Shown in pieces: positions 1 through 13,639 of a stretch of 64,000 nucleotides of DNA (position 1 is the first letter of the stretch; each line of letters begins with the position of its first letter). Made by a program: the position numbers and the translations under genes. This DNA is from Epiperipatus broadwayi (lineage: Eukaryota; Onychophora; Udeonychophora; Euonychophora; Peripatidae), in NCBI GenBank assembly GCA_028023455.1, contig JAQFVV010000042.1, positions 6,469,922-6,533,921 of the forward strand, given 5' to 3'. The notes under the pieces were generated by a model, which was not told the origin of the DNA, ran no database searches, and saw only the letters and a program-made list of their open reading frames with translations.

Positions 1-585
1 AAATACCATATCTCTTTTTATCGTATGAGTAAGACTCATCATGTTAAACAAAATGTCATTTATATTTTGAATGCATTATTCCTAAATCTTTATAAAATTT
101 AATTAAAAAATTAAACTTTAAAAAAATTATTATAGCATTAGTATCTCATAATTCATTTTATGATCTAATAGCATTTCATATTTTGGTAATTTTATTGCCC
201 TTATTTATCCGTCAAAAATTAACAAATGTGTACATAATTATACATTATAAAAGAAAATATGATAGTGAAGTAAAAAAAATCATTTTCTTCTTGCAATACT
301 TGAAAACTGGTAATAATTTCTAAGAAAGTAAACTATATTATATCAAAATCACAGTAAAACATATCTTTAGAATATAAATTAAAAATTTCTTGCAATAATA
401 AAAATCAGCAACCTACATATAATTATAGATTGCTAAAGCACTTTGAGCAAGTAGGATGCATGTACATATCGATGTGTAAGCATGCGTGCATGTGTACACA
501 TTCTATATTGTTCATTAATATCTAAAAAGCCTGGTGCTTAGTATGCTTCATTTAAAAGAACTACTAGTTTGAAATTCAGACATAC
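1..585 (-). other. epsin intron, 5' part of the next intron
   Basis: AT-rich sequence after the donor at 585. I see no further epsin exon here; no UIM-like coding stretch is present on the minus strand. Confidence 0.5.
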
Positions 586-649
586 CATGACTTTCTGAAT
601 AACCACTCTGATAATCTGGCTGAGGTGATCCTCCTGCAGCTCGACCATA
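586..649 (-). CDS. epsin, internal coding exon after the ENTH exon
   Basis: On the minus strand a polypyrimidine run ending in CTAG precedes 64 nt of open frame, followed by the donor GTATGT. Read in phase 0 the exon gives YGRAAGGSPQPDYQSGYSES then H, plus one extra G. Vertebrate epsin-2 has a comparable YGK-GGSP-Y segment just after its ENTH domain, ahead of the ubiquitin-interacting motifs. The ENTH exon at 17206-17703 also ends in phase 0, so the two can be joined directly, although a small exon in between is not excluded. This linker would be a flexible, unstructured part of an endocytic adaptor. The rest of the protein (UIMs, DPW/NPF motifs) must lie beyond position 1. The assignment rests on splice sites, phase and a short peptide resemblance. 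Confidence 0.7.
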
Positions 650-3310
650 CTAGAAAAAAAAAAATCATGATAATATACATATTATATATTATATAAATTA
701 TATTATATAGATGAAAGTTATATTTTCATCTTTTAACTGAAGTTTAGTTTAATATTAAGAGGTTGTTAAAAATGAGGTTCAGACTTTCCCTCTAGTTAGT
801 TATAGTGATTTCAGAATAGCTTAAGAGTATATATAAATCACATTGAGAGTAAGTATGTCAGAAAATGGTTTGCTTATATGCAAACAAAGCTAAAATGTAG
901 GTGAGGTCATTCTACATTTACTAAGAGTTAGTTTACATATATCTCACTGGGGATTTTGAATACTTGAAATAAAAACAAAAAAAGTTTTCAGTTTTAAAAA
1001 ATTATTAAGATTTACAATATCATTAAAAGAAAATTATGTATTTAGGACGAAAAAAAAAGATAGATGATTAACTCACATATAACAATATAAAAAATAATAT
1101 CTACTCCTCTATACATGTTCTAAATTTACTGTTAATAAGAAACATATTGCAATGTCAAAATGCCTCTATGGCTTTAACTTTTTGTTGATCACATTAAAGT
1201 TCCTGTGAAGAGATGGAAATATCTCAACTTGTTGGGATAATTCATCTATTATTAAATTGTCTTCATGAATATAGTAAAGATTCAATGGCTACTGATTTAA
1301 ACTTTCTATTTTCCCTTTTATATTAGTGTTTCTATTATTCCTAAATGTTCACTGTGAGTAATCATAGAATCTTATATGAATGTTAAGCATGATAAAATTA
1401 ACTAAGACTTCAACATTAGCTGTACTTTGTCATTACTTATCGCACACCTCTCTCTTTAAAACAACTAACTTACTTAAGCACTCAATATTAGAATTTCATT
1501 ATGTGCTCTTTTTTTAGAGTAATTTTTTAAGATGTTCCTAATGACTCTAAATTCAACTGAATGCTTTCAATTATTTCTATGTTTAATCTATTATATACAG
1601 TCATCTTTTTATCTGAAGAAATATTAACTTCAGAAACAATTTTATTTTTTAAATTCTCCATATCTGTTTAAAGATTATATTAATAATGGTTCTAATGTCA
1701 TCTAATATCCTCAAATTGTCTATTTTTGAAAACTATATATAGATATTATAGGAACTTTCTTCACTTGAATGCAAAAATAACAAAAAATATGACTAGAAGT
1801 ATTGAATTGTGTTTTCTTTTTTATCTATTTGTGTTATTGTTGGAATCATTAAAATATAATCGATGAGATGGTTGGTTTTTGAAGTAATTCTCTTTTTCAA
1901 AACTGTCATTCTTAAAGGTTATATCTCAACAGCCTACTGTTAATTACTGCTACAGAAAACAGCTCTTTTATTGAAGGCCTCAAAATTTAATTATATATTA
2001 ATCTATCATTCTATCCTAAGCCTGCGTTCACTCTCAGTGTCTGTTTGTAAGACAAAAATTATGATTTTATTCTATTTTTCAGTAACATTTGCTATTTCAC
2101 ATACCTTAGCATAATTATATTGCTCTCTTTCTAAAATCTTAATCTTAGCCCTACATCAAATCTTGTTGTATAAAATCTATTTAATTTTCATTTTATCCTT
2201 AAATATTGTTTAATTTTCTTGGTTTTAAATAATAATTCTAAAACTGATTTATGGAGATCCTAGCAACATTTCCAGAATACCAGAATCTGTCATTCCTATA
2301 TTCATTCATAAAAAATTTAACATTTGGAAAATTAAGATATCAGCAAGCTAATATGTAACAAAGTAAATTTGACTTCATTATTCTAACTATTCTCTTAGTC
2401 TATTATTTAAAAATATTAAAATTTTATCTGCACTTATTAATAGTCATTTAATTGGCTAACGATGTAAGAAATAATAAATGTTATTTATCTGCAATTTATC
2501 TGCTTATTTATTTTTATTTTTACATCAAACAGGTACTCAAATACTCAGTTATAATGATTATTCCTTTCTGTAGATCCAAATATGGTCTAATTTTGGTGGT
2601 GGTTAATATATTAATGATAAATTGGTAAATAAAGAAAAATAAATAAACTCTATTGCAATAAAATAAAAAAATAATAATAATAATTTCAGATTGTCAATAT
2701 AGTATGCAAAAATTTAATAAATACAAAACTAGTCATATCAATGAACAAAATACAATTTCCATCTGGGGTGATCATTTATTTTTTTAACAATCACATATAG
2801 CATTTAAAATTCAAAATGATAGATATATAAATGAGTGGTTATTATTATTACGATTTAAAAATTAAAGTTATTCAAATGAAAATTCTTTTATAGAAAATAC
2901 TGTAATAAATATTTTAAAAATCATTTATAAATAAAGAATAAATATCATTTGATATTTACATGACATAATGACTGTAAGTAGTTAGTTTTAAAATTGTATC
3001 TAAGAAAAGAAAGAAAAAAAGGGGTAACGACAATTAATAGACAAGATATTAAAAATTATCTTTACTATACTAATAGAATAAAAACTAGTAGTTATAGTAA
3101 TTTAAATCTAGTAATGAAAGAGAAATCCTGGTAACTAATTCCTATTCAGAAGACAAATAGATAAAAAAAGAATATAGGAAAATATTAATTCAAGAATCAG
3201 AATAATTAGTTATTAAAAAATTAGTTAATAATAGAAAAAAATGAAACTGCTATGATTAAGATTTAGACAGGTATGTAAATTTTATAAAAAACATTATAAC
3301 ATAGAAAGAT

Positions 3311-3334
3311 CTTTTTTTTTTTGGGGGGGGGGGG
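3311..3334. repeat. T-run/G-run homopolymer junction
   Basis: A run of T residues is followed by about twelve G residues. Similar T-then-G or C-then-T junctions recur at 6985-6998, 10577-10600, 25850-25865, 51869-51885 and 53403-53413, and they stand out in otherwise AT-rich DNA. Confidence 0.8.
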
Positions 3335-4126
3335 CAATTATTAATAGAAAAGCGAATTAATAAGATAATAAAAATATTTTTAAAGAAATATAATTTATAA
3401 ATGGAAATTATTTAGAAATAAAAAGGAATGTGAATTGATATAACAGGCGCTTGCACATTAAAATCAGTAGATCTATAAGTAATATTAATATAAAAATTCA
3501 GTAACATTAAAGATCTGAAAAATTCAAAGATTTTTTTTTGCAAATATTTTCACAATTATTATGGTTTCAATTATGGACCAATTTCACAAGCAACCAAAAT
3601 GAACTTAAAAATAGCATTTTACTGAATGAATTTTTAAAAAAAGGAGAAATATAAATTGAATATTTATCAATTATAAAAAAAATAAATAAAAGTAAATCAT
3701 ATATTTAGTATTTATAAATGTATAACAGTAGTAAAAATTAAAATCAGCACAGAGAAGACTTCAGATTGTTAACCAACTATACTTTCTCTGTTCCATCCTT
3801 TTCATCATCTATACCAATTTACGAACAGTTATCTTAAAAAATTTTACCGCAAACATAAATATTTCTTTATAAACATTCATTGCAGGAATCCCCCCCGTAA
3901 TATAATGTAATAGTTGGACTAAGCATATTTCAACATTTTATATTTTCTCAGTTTATTTATTTACATAAATTACATAGACACCACCTGGCTTTAAGCATCA
4001 GGAAATAGACTAACACATATTTAAAACAATCTTTTATTCAATATAATAATATAATCATTACCCAAACCCATTTGAATGATAGTAGACCAAGCAATCTTAT
4101 ATAAGCTAAGTAACAAATGATGTAAT

Positions 4127-4259
4127 AATAATTTATTTACAAGTGTACTTATCAATTGATGTACAAGTTATTTTCTTTAATAAAATTAATAAATCATATA
4201 ACAATAATTTATTTACAAAGTACAATCATTAATTGATATGCAATTTATTTCTTAAAATC
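4127..4259. repeat. degenerate tandem duplication, about 77-bp period
   Basis: The phrase AATTTATTTACAA ... ATTGAT ... TTATTTCTT occurs twice in tandem, the second copy diverged. Confidence 0.5.
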
Positions 4260-4479
4260 CTTTAATCTTTACACATCATAGTATCAATATATTCATAGAT
4301 AATGTCACATTTTCTCTACCTTTAACCCCATCTTCAGTAAACTTAAATATAATTCTACGCTTGTATGAATTCATAAATATAACATTTCTTTGATTCACAT
4401 GTCTCCTAGTACTCACACATACATATGTTCTATATGGAATAGACATCAAAACTATATTACAATAATCATAAGAAATGGT

Positions 4480-4680
4480 CTTTTTTAGATCATAGTCCTA
4501 AACATAACTGCTTATATAATAGTAACTATAAAGGGATGGCCTTTTGGTCCGAATCCTAACTGAATAAACCTCCTAAACAATAATTATAAGGAGTGGGCTT
4601 GTTTTTTGGGTCCCAAATCTAATTTAATACAACTACAATTTATACAGAGATAATTCATTCTGAGATCTATCCCTAATTTA
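4480..4680. repeat. degenerate tandem repeat, three copies of about 63 bp
   Basis: Three successive units each carry a GG-CTTxTTTxG-TCC-AATCCTAA-like core and end in TATAA or TATACA. The small minus-strand ORF across it (4584-4793) is not considered a gene. Confidence 0.45.
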
Positions 4681-4963
4681 TTAAACTGACAGGAATGTAT
4701 TCTCCCATATGTATGTGAAGTTAAATAAACTATTAAACATTGAACAAACAACTGTGCATATATAAATCCATCTACATCAAATCCAATTTTCAATAATCAA
4801 ATATAAGTTTAACTACAAATGAATGAGACTAATGGAAATAATTACACTGTTAATTACAGTTATTTGTGACAGGTGTCTATGTGTCTACATTGCATTTATG
4901 TAATTATCATTATTCCTTACTTTTCCGCTTATTAATAACTTATAAAAAGTCACAAGCTTAATA

Positions 4964-6115
4964 CACCTGGGTCTCTTTTTACACGGACTTATTTAACACG
5001 ATTTTGAAGTTACGCGATTCATGTTTCACCGGAAGTCGAACTCCGATAATGCGCTATTACTTTAAATAAATTTCGCGCACTTACGTTATATTGAAAGTAA
5101 TAGCACATTATTGGAATTCGAGTTTCATCTGAGTAATTTCAATATTTTCAGTGCTTTATAATAGTAAGATTTTATGCAATAATGAAATTAAAATCATGAT
5201 TTCCACATTTTATGTATACACACATTAAATTTTACAAGATTATAATGTAAATTTGTTCAAACATTGTGCGTGTTAATTTTGCATTTTAAATCACATTCTG
5301 TTTTTGCTTTTTAAAAAAGAACGTAATCAATTATTAATCATTTAGTGTCCGCAAGTTTATTTTTAAAAGGTGAGTAATAGCAGTGGGCACAATTAAATTT
5401 GACAATTAAAAATTAAAATCTGATTTTTAATTGTAATTAACAATTTAAAAATTACTTACGGCGACTTGAAATTAATGTGATGTAAAACTAAATTTGATTT
5501 TTAAACGGAATTGAAAATTAAAAAATTAAAGACAAAAATAAGAATTTAATTTTTAGTTGTTAGTTTTAATTAAATTTTTCCCAGCAGTGGTGAATAAATG
5601 TCTTTTTATTATCATAAATTTAAGTTCATAAACAATTAATAAAATCATCGTCTCAAAGATTAATTACTAATTATGTTGTCAACAGAAAACCATTAACACA
5701 ACATGAGAGTGAACTTAGCGCTAGTTGTATTTACCAGTTTGCAAACGAACATGTGTTTCGGCAAATAGCGATAATAATTAAAACGTGTATAAAAAAATGT
5801 AAATTACTGTACTGTAAATTATGCATAAAAATATATTATTTTGAATAAAATTAAATATTATAGTTAAAAAAAGTTTGCCTTGTATCAATTTTTTTCAAAT
5901 TTGAAATTTTTAATTAGTCATATTTTATTTCCTTATATTTTTTTTTGTGCAAATTTTAAAGTAAATTTACGTTGATACTTTGCTTTTACGCGAATTTTGA
6001 AAAATCACAGACCGCATCCCCCCTTTTTCAATGTAAGTTACGTCTATTTTTGCACGATTTTGTTTACGCGTGTTTTCTGAGGAACCTATCTATCGCGTAA
6101 AATGAGACCCAGGTG
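4964..6115. mobile_element. non-autonomous DNA transposon with TA target duplication
   Basis: The left end starts CACCTGGGTCTC and the right end is its exact reverse complement for 12 bp, with similarity continuing (TTTTACACG against TTTTACGCG). Both ends are flanked by TA, at 4962-4963 and 6116-6117. Length is 1152 bp with no coding capacity. TA duplication and short inverted ends suggest a Tc1/mariner-like MITE. The inside is less AT-rich at both margins (CG-containing), unlike the surrounding intron. A possible nested insertion lies at about 5378-5589. Confidence 0.65.
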
Positions 6116-6352
6116 TATATAACATGTGTAATATAATTATTTTTCTTCTTTAAAACATAATTTGGTTGTATTCTCATCCTTGTTGTTCGCCTAGAGATGG
6201 CGTTGATGCTAATCGAAAACATATACATATAACGATTCTGGGGCCTGACCTAAATGATCGATTTGATCTAAAAAGATCTGATTGCTTAGATTTGTAATAA
6301 AATATTCTACTAACTAATACTATTATATGATGTTAGTTTTTTCATTTTTGTA

Positions 6353-6868
6353 AATGTTTATTAATCTTATCTTGTTTTTGAGTTTGTGTGTCTTTTTAAA
6401 GTTACGGTGTTTTTCTAACTTTTTTTTTTTTGGACTTTACGTGTGTCTTTTTAAAGTTACGGTCTCTTTTTTTTTTTTGCAAGAGTAAATCAATACTTTT
6501 ATTCAAAAGCAAGACGTAATAAGTAAATGTTTATTAATCTTATCTTGTTTTTGAATTTGTGCATGTGTCTTTAAAGTTACGGGGCTTTTTCTAATATTTT
6601 TTTGGGGGACTTTATGTGTGTCTTTTTAAAGTTATGGTACCTTTTTTCTTGCAAGAGTAAATCAATCTTTTGATTCAAAAGCAAGACATAATAAGTCAAT
6701 GTTTATTAATCTTAGATTGTTTTTGAGTTTGCGTGTGTGTCGTTAAAGTTACGGATCTTTTTCTCATTTTTTTTTTTTGGACTTTACGTGTGTCTTTTTT
6801 TAAAGTTACGGTATTTTTGGCCAAGAGTAAAAATCAATTATTTTTATTAAAAAAGCAATATGTAATTC
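6353..6868. repeat. tandem repeat, three copies of about 173 bp
   Basis: Each unit begins AATGTTTATTAATCTTA, then has TTTAAAGTTACGG twice, separated by a T-rich run and GGACTTTA, and ends with GCAAGA-TAAATCAAT and AAAAGCAA. Unit starts are at 6353, 6526 and 6699, an exact 173-bp step. The T-runs vary in length. Confidence 0.85.
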
Positions 6869-6939
6869 TAAATCTATCAAAAGCAACGTCATTTATATAC
6901 TACAATTTAGAATTGATACCTGACTACTATTAGTAAGGA

Positions 6940-7470
6940 CCGAAAGACTCGATTGAAAAACGATACCTGACTAATTTCCGATTTCTTTTGGGGGGGGGAC
7001 GGACAGTAATGAATCAGAAAGTGGGTTGTTTTTGTTAACTCTGTCTACATAAAAAGGGTACCGTTATTGAAATACTACATTTAAAAATGATAGCTGACTA
7101 ATTTGCGTTTCTTTTGACAGTAATTAATCAGAAAGTGGGTTTCTTTTTTTTTTTTTTTTTTTTGGTAAATCTTGTGTATATATATAAAAAAAATACCGTA
7201 ATTCAAATACTCTATTGAAAAAAACCAAACCCCGTTGAATTTGCTTTCTTTTTTTTTTAAGACAGTAATTAAGCAGAAACTGGGTTGTTTTTGTTAAGTG
7301 TGTAGATATAAAAACTAAACTTATTTTGAAATAATAAATGTAACAAAAAATAATAATGATAATACCAGACTAATTTTCTTTTTTTGGACAAGTAATTCCT
7401 AGTAATTAGACACTGGTTTGTTTTTGTTTGTACGTATATATATATATATAGCAAAAGTAACTTGTCACGG
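6940..7470. repeat. tandem repeat, about four copies of roughly 130 bp
   Basis: Each unit carries a TGACTAATTT-like start, a T/G-run, GACAGTAAT-AATCAGAAA-TGGGTT, TGTTAA and a short AT microsatellite. It directly follows the 173-bp array and is a different repeat. Confidence 0.7.
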
Positions 7471-10400
7471 ACGAATTCTTGCGAAAACAGTACTTTCGCG
7501 TGATCTTTAAATTTTTTTTCCGTTTTGCACCCTTAAAAGCAATTTTTGAGGGTTACCCATTCGTAATGAAAACCTCAGGACATTATTACTAAACTTACAA
7601 CAGTAAAGTAAGTTACAACACGTTAAAAAAAAAAAAGTCTTATCAAATTTTAAAAAACTATGCCTGCTTCAAATACTCACACGAAACTACAGAGAAAATA
7701 GATATTCTACTATTAGGAGAAAATGATGAACAAAATTGACTACTATGGCAGCCGATCAAGGCATTTCTTTCTCTTTGCTTTTAGCATAGAAAAAAAAAGC
7801 CATAACCGGCAGCTGGCAAAAACTCTTTCTGTGTTTTATCGTAGAAAGAAGTTCATTTGTGTTGGCTTCTGTCGCCGTCACCTCCTCCGTCCAACATAAC
7901 ATGAAAACTTTTCTGCATTTATAACGTAGAAAATTTCCTCTTTTGTTGGGTGAAGGCCGATGAAATGGTATATTTCTAGGAATTTACCTAGAAATAGCGA
8001 CATCTTGAGGCGAACACCAAGGATGAGAAAACAACCCATAATTTAACTAATAAAGAGAAGTTATTACAAATTCTTTTTTTTTTTTGTTTCTTTTAAATAA
8101 TAACTGGATAATAAGCCTTATTTACAAATTCAGATTATTTAAAATAAGTACAAATCACTCTTTAAATATAAGACTCACTCAAAACAAAATAATAAAGTAC
8201 TCTAAAAAAATGGTCACCATTTTAACTAATGAAACCAACTGCTGAACATGTATGGCTGAATTTTTATCTAAATTGTAATCAATTTAAACTATCCTGCCAA
8301 TTATTAAAACAGAAAAATTTGTGCTTTTAGTTTTACTTCCATTTATAATTTTTCTCTCATAAAATCAATATTTATTAAACTGTTAGCAAATCATCAAATG
8401 ATCAATTCAGATTATTTCTACCACCTTTACTTTCCAGACAGTCTCCAATTTATCAATCAATACTAGATAAATAACTGAGTTAGCTATGAAATGGCTTTTT
8501 TTTTAAAAAAAATCATGATTTAATTGACAATTCCTCAACTACCTCACAAAAATCATATTTAATTTTAAAATTATATGTAAAATAAGAATCATTTACCATA
8601 AGTCAAAGTAGCAATGATACTAAGACCTAATTCATCTGTTTTTTAAATCTTAAGATTTAATATTACTTGAGGAAGGTTGATCTATAAGGATCATCTTTAA
8701 TCAAATTTTAAAAAACTTATTCTAACACTAAATGCCTGGTCAGGATCATTTCTTAGCTCATTCTTTTATGAGTCCATTTCAATATATATATATATTTTAA
8801 AAAAAACTTTTTTAAACATAATTCTTTATAACTACAATTTCAAGACAACAGAAGGATTATTATTCCTTTAGTTCTACATAAACATAATTGCAAAACAAAG
8901 TATTCATACTAAAGATCTAGTAGGTGACAACTTAAATTGACATTCCATTTCCAATTTTGTGAGTAAATAGCATTTCTATTCACAAGGGAAAAATTTATAT
9001 AGAATTCAGTATTTTCTTTATAAATGTCTAAATTCATATCTGGGTTATTAACAGAGAAATGATTGATATTTAATTCTTCTTTATAAATATACAGGAATTT
9101 AATATGTGAAGCAATAAGCAAAAAACAGAATAAATGCTTTTGTTTTGTTTTTTTTTTCAAATAGCATTCCAAAATTTATTGTTTATTCAACACATGCTTA
9201 ATTTTTAATGTAATTGTTTAAAAAAAAATGCTGCCATCATAAAAAATAATTTAATTAATTAATAGCAAATATTATTCTGGAATTAAAATATTATTCTGGA
9301 ATTAAAAACTAAGTGAACACTTATTTTACTCCGTTTACTCCTAAACCATTTATTGTAGTAATCAATAGACATTGCTTTTAGTGTAACTAAAAAAAGAAAA
9401 CAAATAAAATCATGTGGTATTTCATTTGACAAATTTATTAGTAAAATATTGATATATGATATATAATCTAAGTAAAAAGAAGAAATATTTGTCTACTATT
9501 CCTGCAATACAGACAACATATTACGCCTTTTCACATTTGTATCAATGCACTGGTAACTTTGTAATATTGTTATTTTGGGAACCATTTGTAAAGTTATCTA
9601 CAGCTTCAATAGAAATGTGAAAAAGTCACAGCAATACATGGTCCATGTTGTAGGAATAATACCCAAGATATATATTTTTAAAAGGAAAGAATAAATATTA
9701 TATGAAATATACACGTACGCAGACAACGCATTGACACTTAATTCAATTTATTTCAAAAAATGTGTAGAAATAGTTTTTAAAAACACAAAGCAAAACATTA
9801 CAAGTGAACATATGTATGATTTGCAGAAATAAATGTGTAATTAAAAACAACCAACATTGTAAAGCAAAAAAAAATTTATCTTAAAAACTACATTTTCTCA
9901 TCCCCCAAAAATATATAGAATAAAAAGTACCGAATAAACTCTCATACACATAAAACAATCACTAAATTATAAGAGACACATAAAACAATCACTAAAAAAT
10001 AATTTTATTAAATAATATTTACCACAAAAACACATAAAATATACACATACACTACTTACACTGTAATAAATAACAGGAATTAATCACATTCAAACAACCG
10101 TTTTAACACAGAAAATGGACACTTGAAATGAAATTTTTCCCCTTAAAATGAACATGTGATTGCAAAGTGTGTTGAAAAAAAATACTCAGAAACGTCTTTT
10201 TTTAAAAAAAAACAAAACAAATAATTCAGAACAAGATAGAAATATAAATTATAAGACTTTTATTACCTTATCATTCAGAACAACTATTTCCCCCCCTCCC
10301 TGCAAACTAGGGGAGATTAAAGTAAAAAATAGATATTTTGAGAACTTCAAATTTTGAGCTTTTAAATGGTATCTGTCAAAAGAATTGCTAAGTATTCCAA

Positions 10401-11510
10401 CATTTGGTGACTTGTGTTAATCTTAATAACCCAAAATTAATTCCAAAAATGAATGAAAAGTATTATAGTTGGTTTTTATTACTGAAGAAGTTGACCATTC
10501 CTGCTAGACAATCTTTAAAAATATTTTATCTGATAATCACAATTTTTTTTTAATTCAAGAGCTCTTTTTTATAGAACCCCCCCCCCCTTTTTTTTTTTAT
10601 TACTGTGCAATACTGATATTAGTTGATTTATGTTGTGGAGTTTCATACTTAAATATATGTAAACTTCATATCTTTTAGCATTTTGTTTTGAAAATATCTA
10701 TACATGTCTATCTTAATGATGTAGAGGCTGAGTAAATTATACCTGATTTCTGAATAAAAATTTAATATATATATACACACATCATCATCATCACATGATT
10801 CTCTTAGCTTACATTTAATAATATGCATTAACAGTAGCATTCCTATTCTGCCTTCTCTAGAGCCATCTTTGTATGCCAGAACAGTCAATGAATATCAGTT
10901 GGCTAGTGGTAACGAAATCCCCAGACTAGTTTCTTCTTATTGATCAGAAAGTGAAAAATCTTTAATGTGGCTAACAGAATTTCTGGGCATTCGATTAGTG
11001 TACAAAAACTTTTGATTCCCAAAGCCATATTATAGCATACTGCTGATTCATGGCTTTGTTTTTCAATAAGAAGCAATGTTTTGCAGATGTCCATTCAATA
11101 ATTGAAATTCACTTTTTACACTATTCAAATGAATTTGAAAGTTTCATAAAGTTCTTGATAATTTTTTGTTATAACATATCTCTTTTTTTTTTCTAATATT
11201 TTTAATAAATCCATAAATAGTGATAAGTAAATATATAGCATATAATTTATTCACCAACAAAATTCTACGATTCGTAAATCAGATTCTTAAAAAAAATCCT
11301 TTTTAATCAACTTATAAACAATACACACTTTCTTTTATTAATATCAATTCATTGACTATTTTTTATCTGACTGATGAACTGACATAAATAAGAGAAGATG
11401 GTTGTTATTTATGGTTTTGGTAAAAATAATTCTTTAAGCAACTAACTTTTGAATTGTAAAATTATTTCAGTATATTTTAAAATATTCCCTAGTCATTGAC
11501 TTATTAATAA

Positions 11511-12050
11511 TTTTCTCTTATATTTTAATCTTATCTATCTATATCTCTCCTCACCCCATCTCTCATTTTTCATGCAGGTGGAGAAAAAAAATTTATATCG
11601 TTTTTTAAAAACAAATGGCACCGTGTTTTTGATAAATCAACAAAGAATGAAAACAACAAAGTAATTCAATAGTGAAATAAATAAGTGCAAAATTGTAGCA
11701 GTTTAGTGACATTTTTAGACTGGAGGGAAAACGTTTTTGATATCGTTTAGTATGAAATCACTGGGTTTATTTGATGCTCACATTCATTATTTGCTAGTAA
11801 TTTTCTCTCATATTTTAATCTTATCTATCTATATCACCCCTCACACACACACCCTCTTATTTTTCATGCACGATGAAAAAATTGTTTTATATCATTTTTT
11901 AAAAACAAATGCCAATGCGTTTTTGAAAAAAAAAAAACGTCAACAAAGTAATTCAATAGCAAAATAAATAAGTGTAAAATGACAATTTTTAACATTTTGG
12001 ATACCATTTGAATGAAATCGCAGGATCTATTTGATGCTTGCATTTAAAAA
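11511..12050. repeat. tandem duplication, 290-bp period
   Basis: Copies start at 11511 and 11801. They share TATTTTAATCTTATCTATCTATAT, TTTTTCATGCA, TTTTTTAAAAACAAATG and a run ending in a TTTATTTGATGCT phrase. That last phrase recurs a third time to about 12110. ORFs across it are fortuitous. Confidence 0.75.
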
Positions 12051-13639
12051 TACATTTTTCAATGAGAAATAGCACTCAAATCACAGGGTTTATTTGATGC
12101 TAGCAAGATTACTCCTTTATCTCGTATGTGAAAAAGCCTCGTATCTTTTCATCATTGTAGGAATAGTACACAAGTACCCTAATATCATATAGGGGGAAAA
12201 GCAATATAGGTTGAATGCTAAATCTTTATTGATTAAAGCATTATAAAAGTTTATATTGAAAACTTAGTTTATTAATTAAAAACGTAAAATATAAAATGTA
12301 AAAAAAAATTATACATAACAATCAGATATCAGAAATCAAACAAACATAAAAAAATTGAAATAATAATAATAATAAATTTAAAGCTAATACTAATACATAT
12401 ATTTAAAAAATAAGAAAAGAAAAAATAAAAACTAAATTATATAAAATAATAAATGGACTTTTCAAAAATTCAAATAAAAAATATAGTAGTCATACTACTA
12501 TGATTGAAAAATTATATTCAGAAAAGAGATTACTTATTACATTAAATCTAAACAAAAACAAGTGATTTCCCCATTCAAATATTGAATACAATGAATAATT
12601 GTATATTGTAGTTAACAATATATACAATTATAGTGAATTTGACAGTCTTGGTTTTATAATCTTGTACTAATGATTTTGTAGGAATAAATGAATGTACAGT
12701 TTAGTAATAATTTATCAGTATACTTAATATCATCTCATTATTAAATCTATATTTAAAGCAACTACATAATGAAAAAAATTAAAATAAATATAATTCAATA
12801 TTTAATTTTAAATATATACTGTATTTACAAATGTTATGCATATTAAGTTTATTTTTAATAACATTATAAAAGTTTAAAATATGTTTCTTATATTGCTAAA
12901 GAACCTTAATATTGTAGCTATCAAGAAAAACATCTACTAAAAATTTTAGTGTCATAGTAAAAAAAAAAAAAAATTAGCAATTAATTTTTTGCCCTTCACT
13001 TTCTTAATTAATATTAAGATAAATTTTTGAATGACTTCTTCAATTTTTGCCATGAAAGTAAAAAGAACTAAATACTAACTTTGATATAGTAAGATTATTC
13101 ACAAATGTATTCAGTGATGAAGCATTGTCTATTGTGAGAAAAAGATTAAATGAGGATAATAACTTATAAACAAGGACAATCCTTCCTATTAATAGTATAA
13201 TGGAACTCTTAACATACTGCATAACAATAACATACTTTCTTCAAACAAAATCAAAGAATGGCTCTAGGTTCAGCATTATCACTCCTTAGCATATATATAC
13301 ACACATTTTTGACAGAAATACAAAACATTAAATTATACTACCACTATGAAATACATTTTGGTCAGAAACCAGTGATTTGTTCCAAAAAGAAAAAACATTT
13401 AACAAACTCTCGTGAGGAATAATTATCCATTATCTGCCATTAAAAAACTTTAAATAGACACCAAAAAGAAATATCAAAAAAATAAAAAGCAATGATTGGT
13501 ACCATAAGATATAACATACACATCAGGAATAGCAGACATACTAGACAAAATTTACAATCAATATATCAGAACAGCTTTCCAAAGTCACAGCATGCTGCAA
13601 GAAAATTCTAGCAATGAAAATGAATTATTTCATGAATTT

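Larger units (their letters stand above)
6155..8044. mobile_element. inverted-repeat element filled with tandem repeats
   Basis: The terminal arms, about 48 bp, are at 6155-6204 and (inverted) 7997-8044. They share TTCTCATCCTTG, GTTCGCCT and AGATG, with scattered mismatches. The interior carries two different tandem arrays (6353-6868 and about 6940-7470) and no ORF of substance. Just inside the right arm is a small hairpin, TTTCTAGG-loop-CCTAGAAA. The architecture recalls foldback or Mutator-like non-autonomous elements. I could not find a convincing target duplication, so the superfamily is open. Confidence 0.5.

Noticed and set aside
1073-1190. Minus-strand exon ending in GTGAGT near 1073
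   Set aside because: All three frames between the best acceptor and the donor contain stops.
5378-5589. hAT-like MITE nested in the TA-flanked element
   Set aside because: CAGTGGGCACAATT and CCCAGCAGTG look like hAT ends, and GTGAGTAA/GTGAATAA flank the region, but the ends are asymmetric and the flanks do not abut them exactly.
6353-6933. Plus-strand ORF in the 173-bp array
   Set aside because: It is produced by repeat units and homopolymers and has no other support.
10045-10075. Second possible recursive splice site (TTATTTATTACAGTGTAAGT, minus)
   Set aside because: One base separates CAG from GTAAGT, so it is not a true juxtaposed acceptor-donor.
10649-11094. Two consecutive minus-strand ORFs of 79 and 63 codons
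   Set aside because: The second looks somewhat protein-like, but there are no supporting splice sites, family match or continuity between them. They lie inside the epsin intron.
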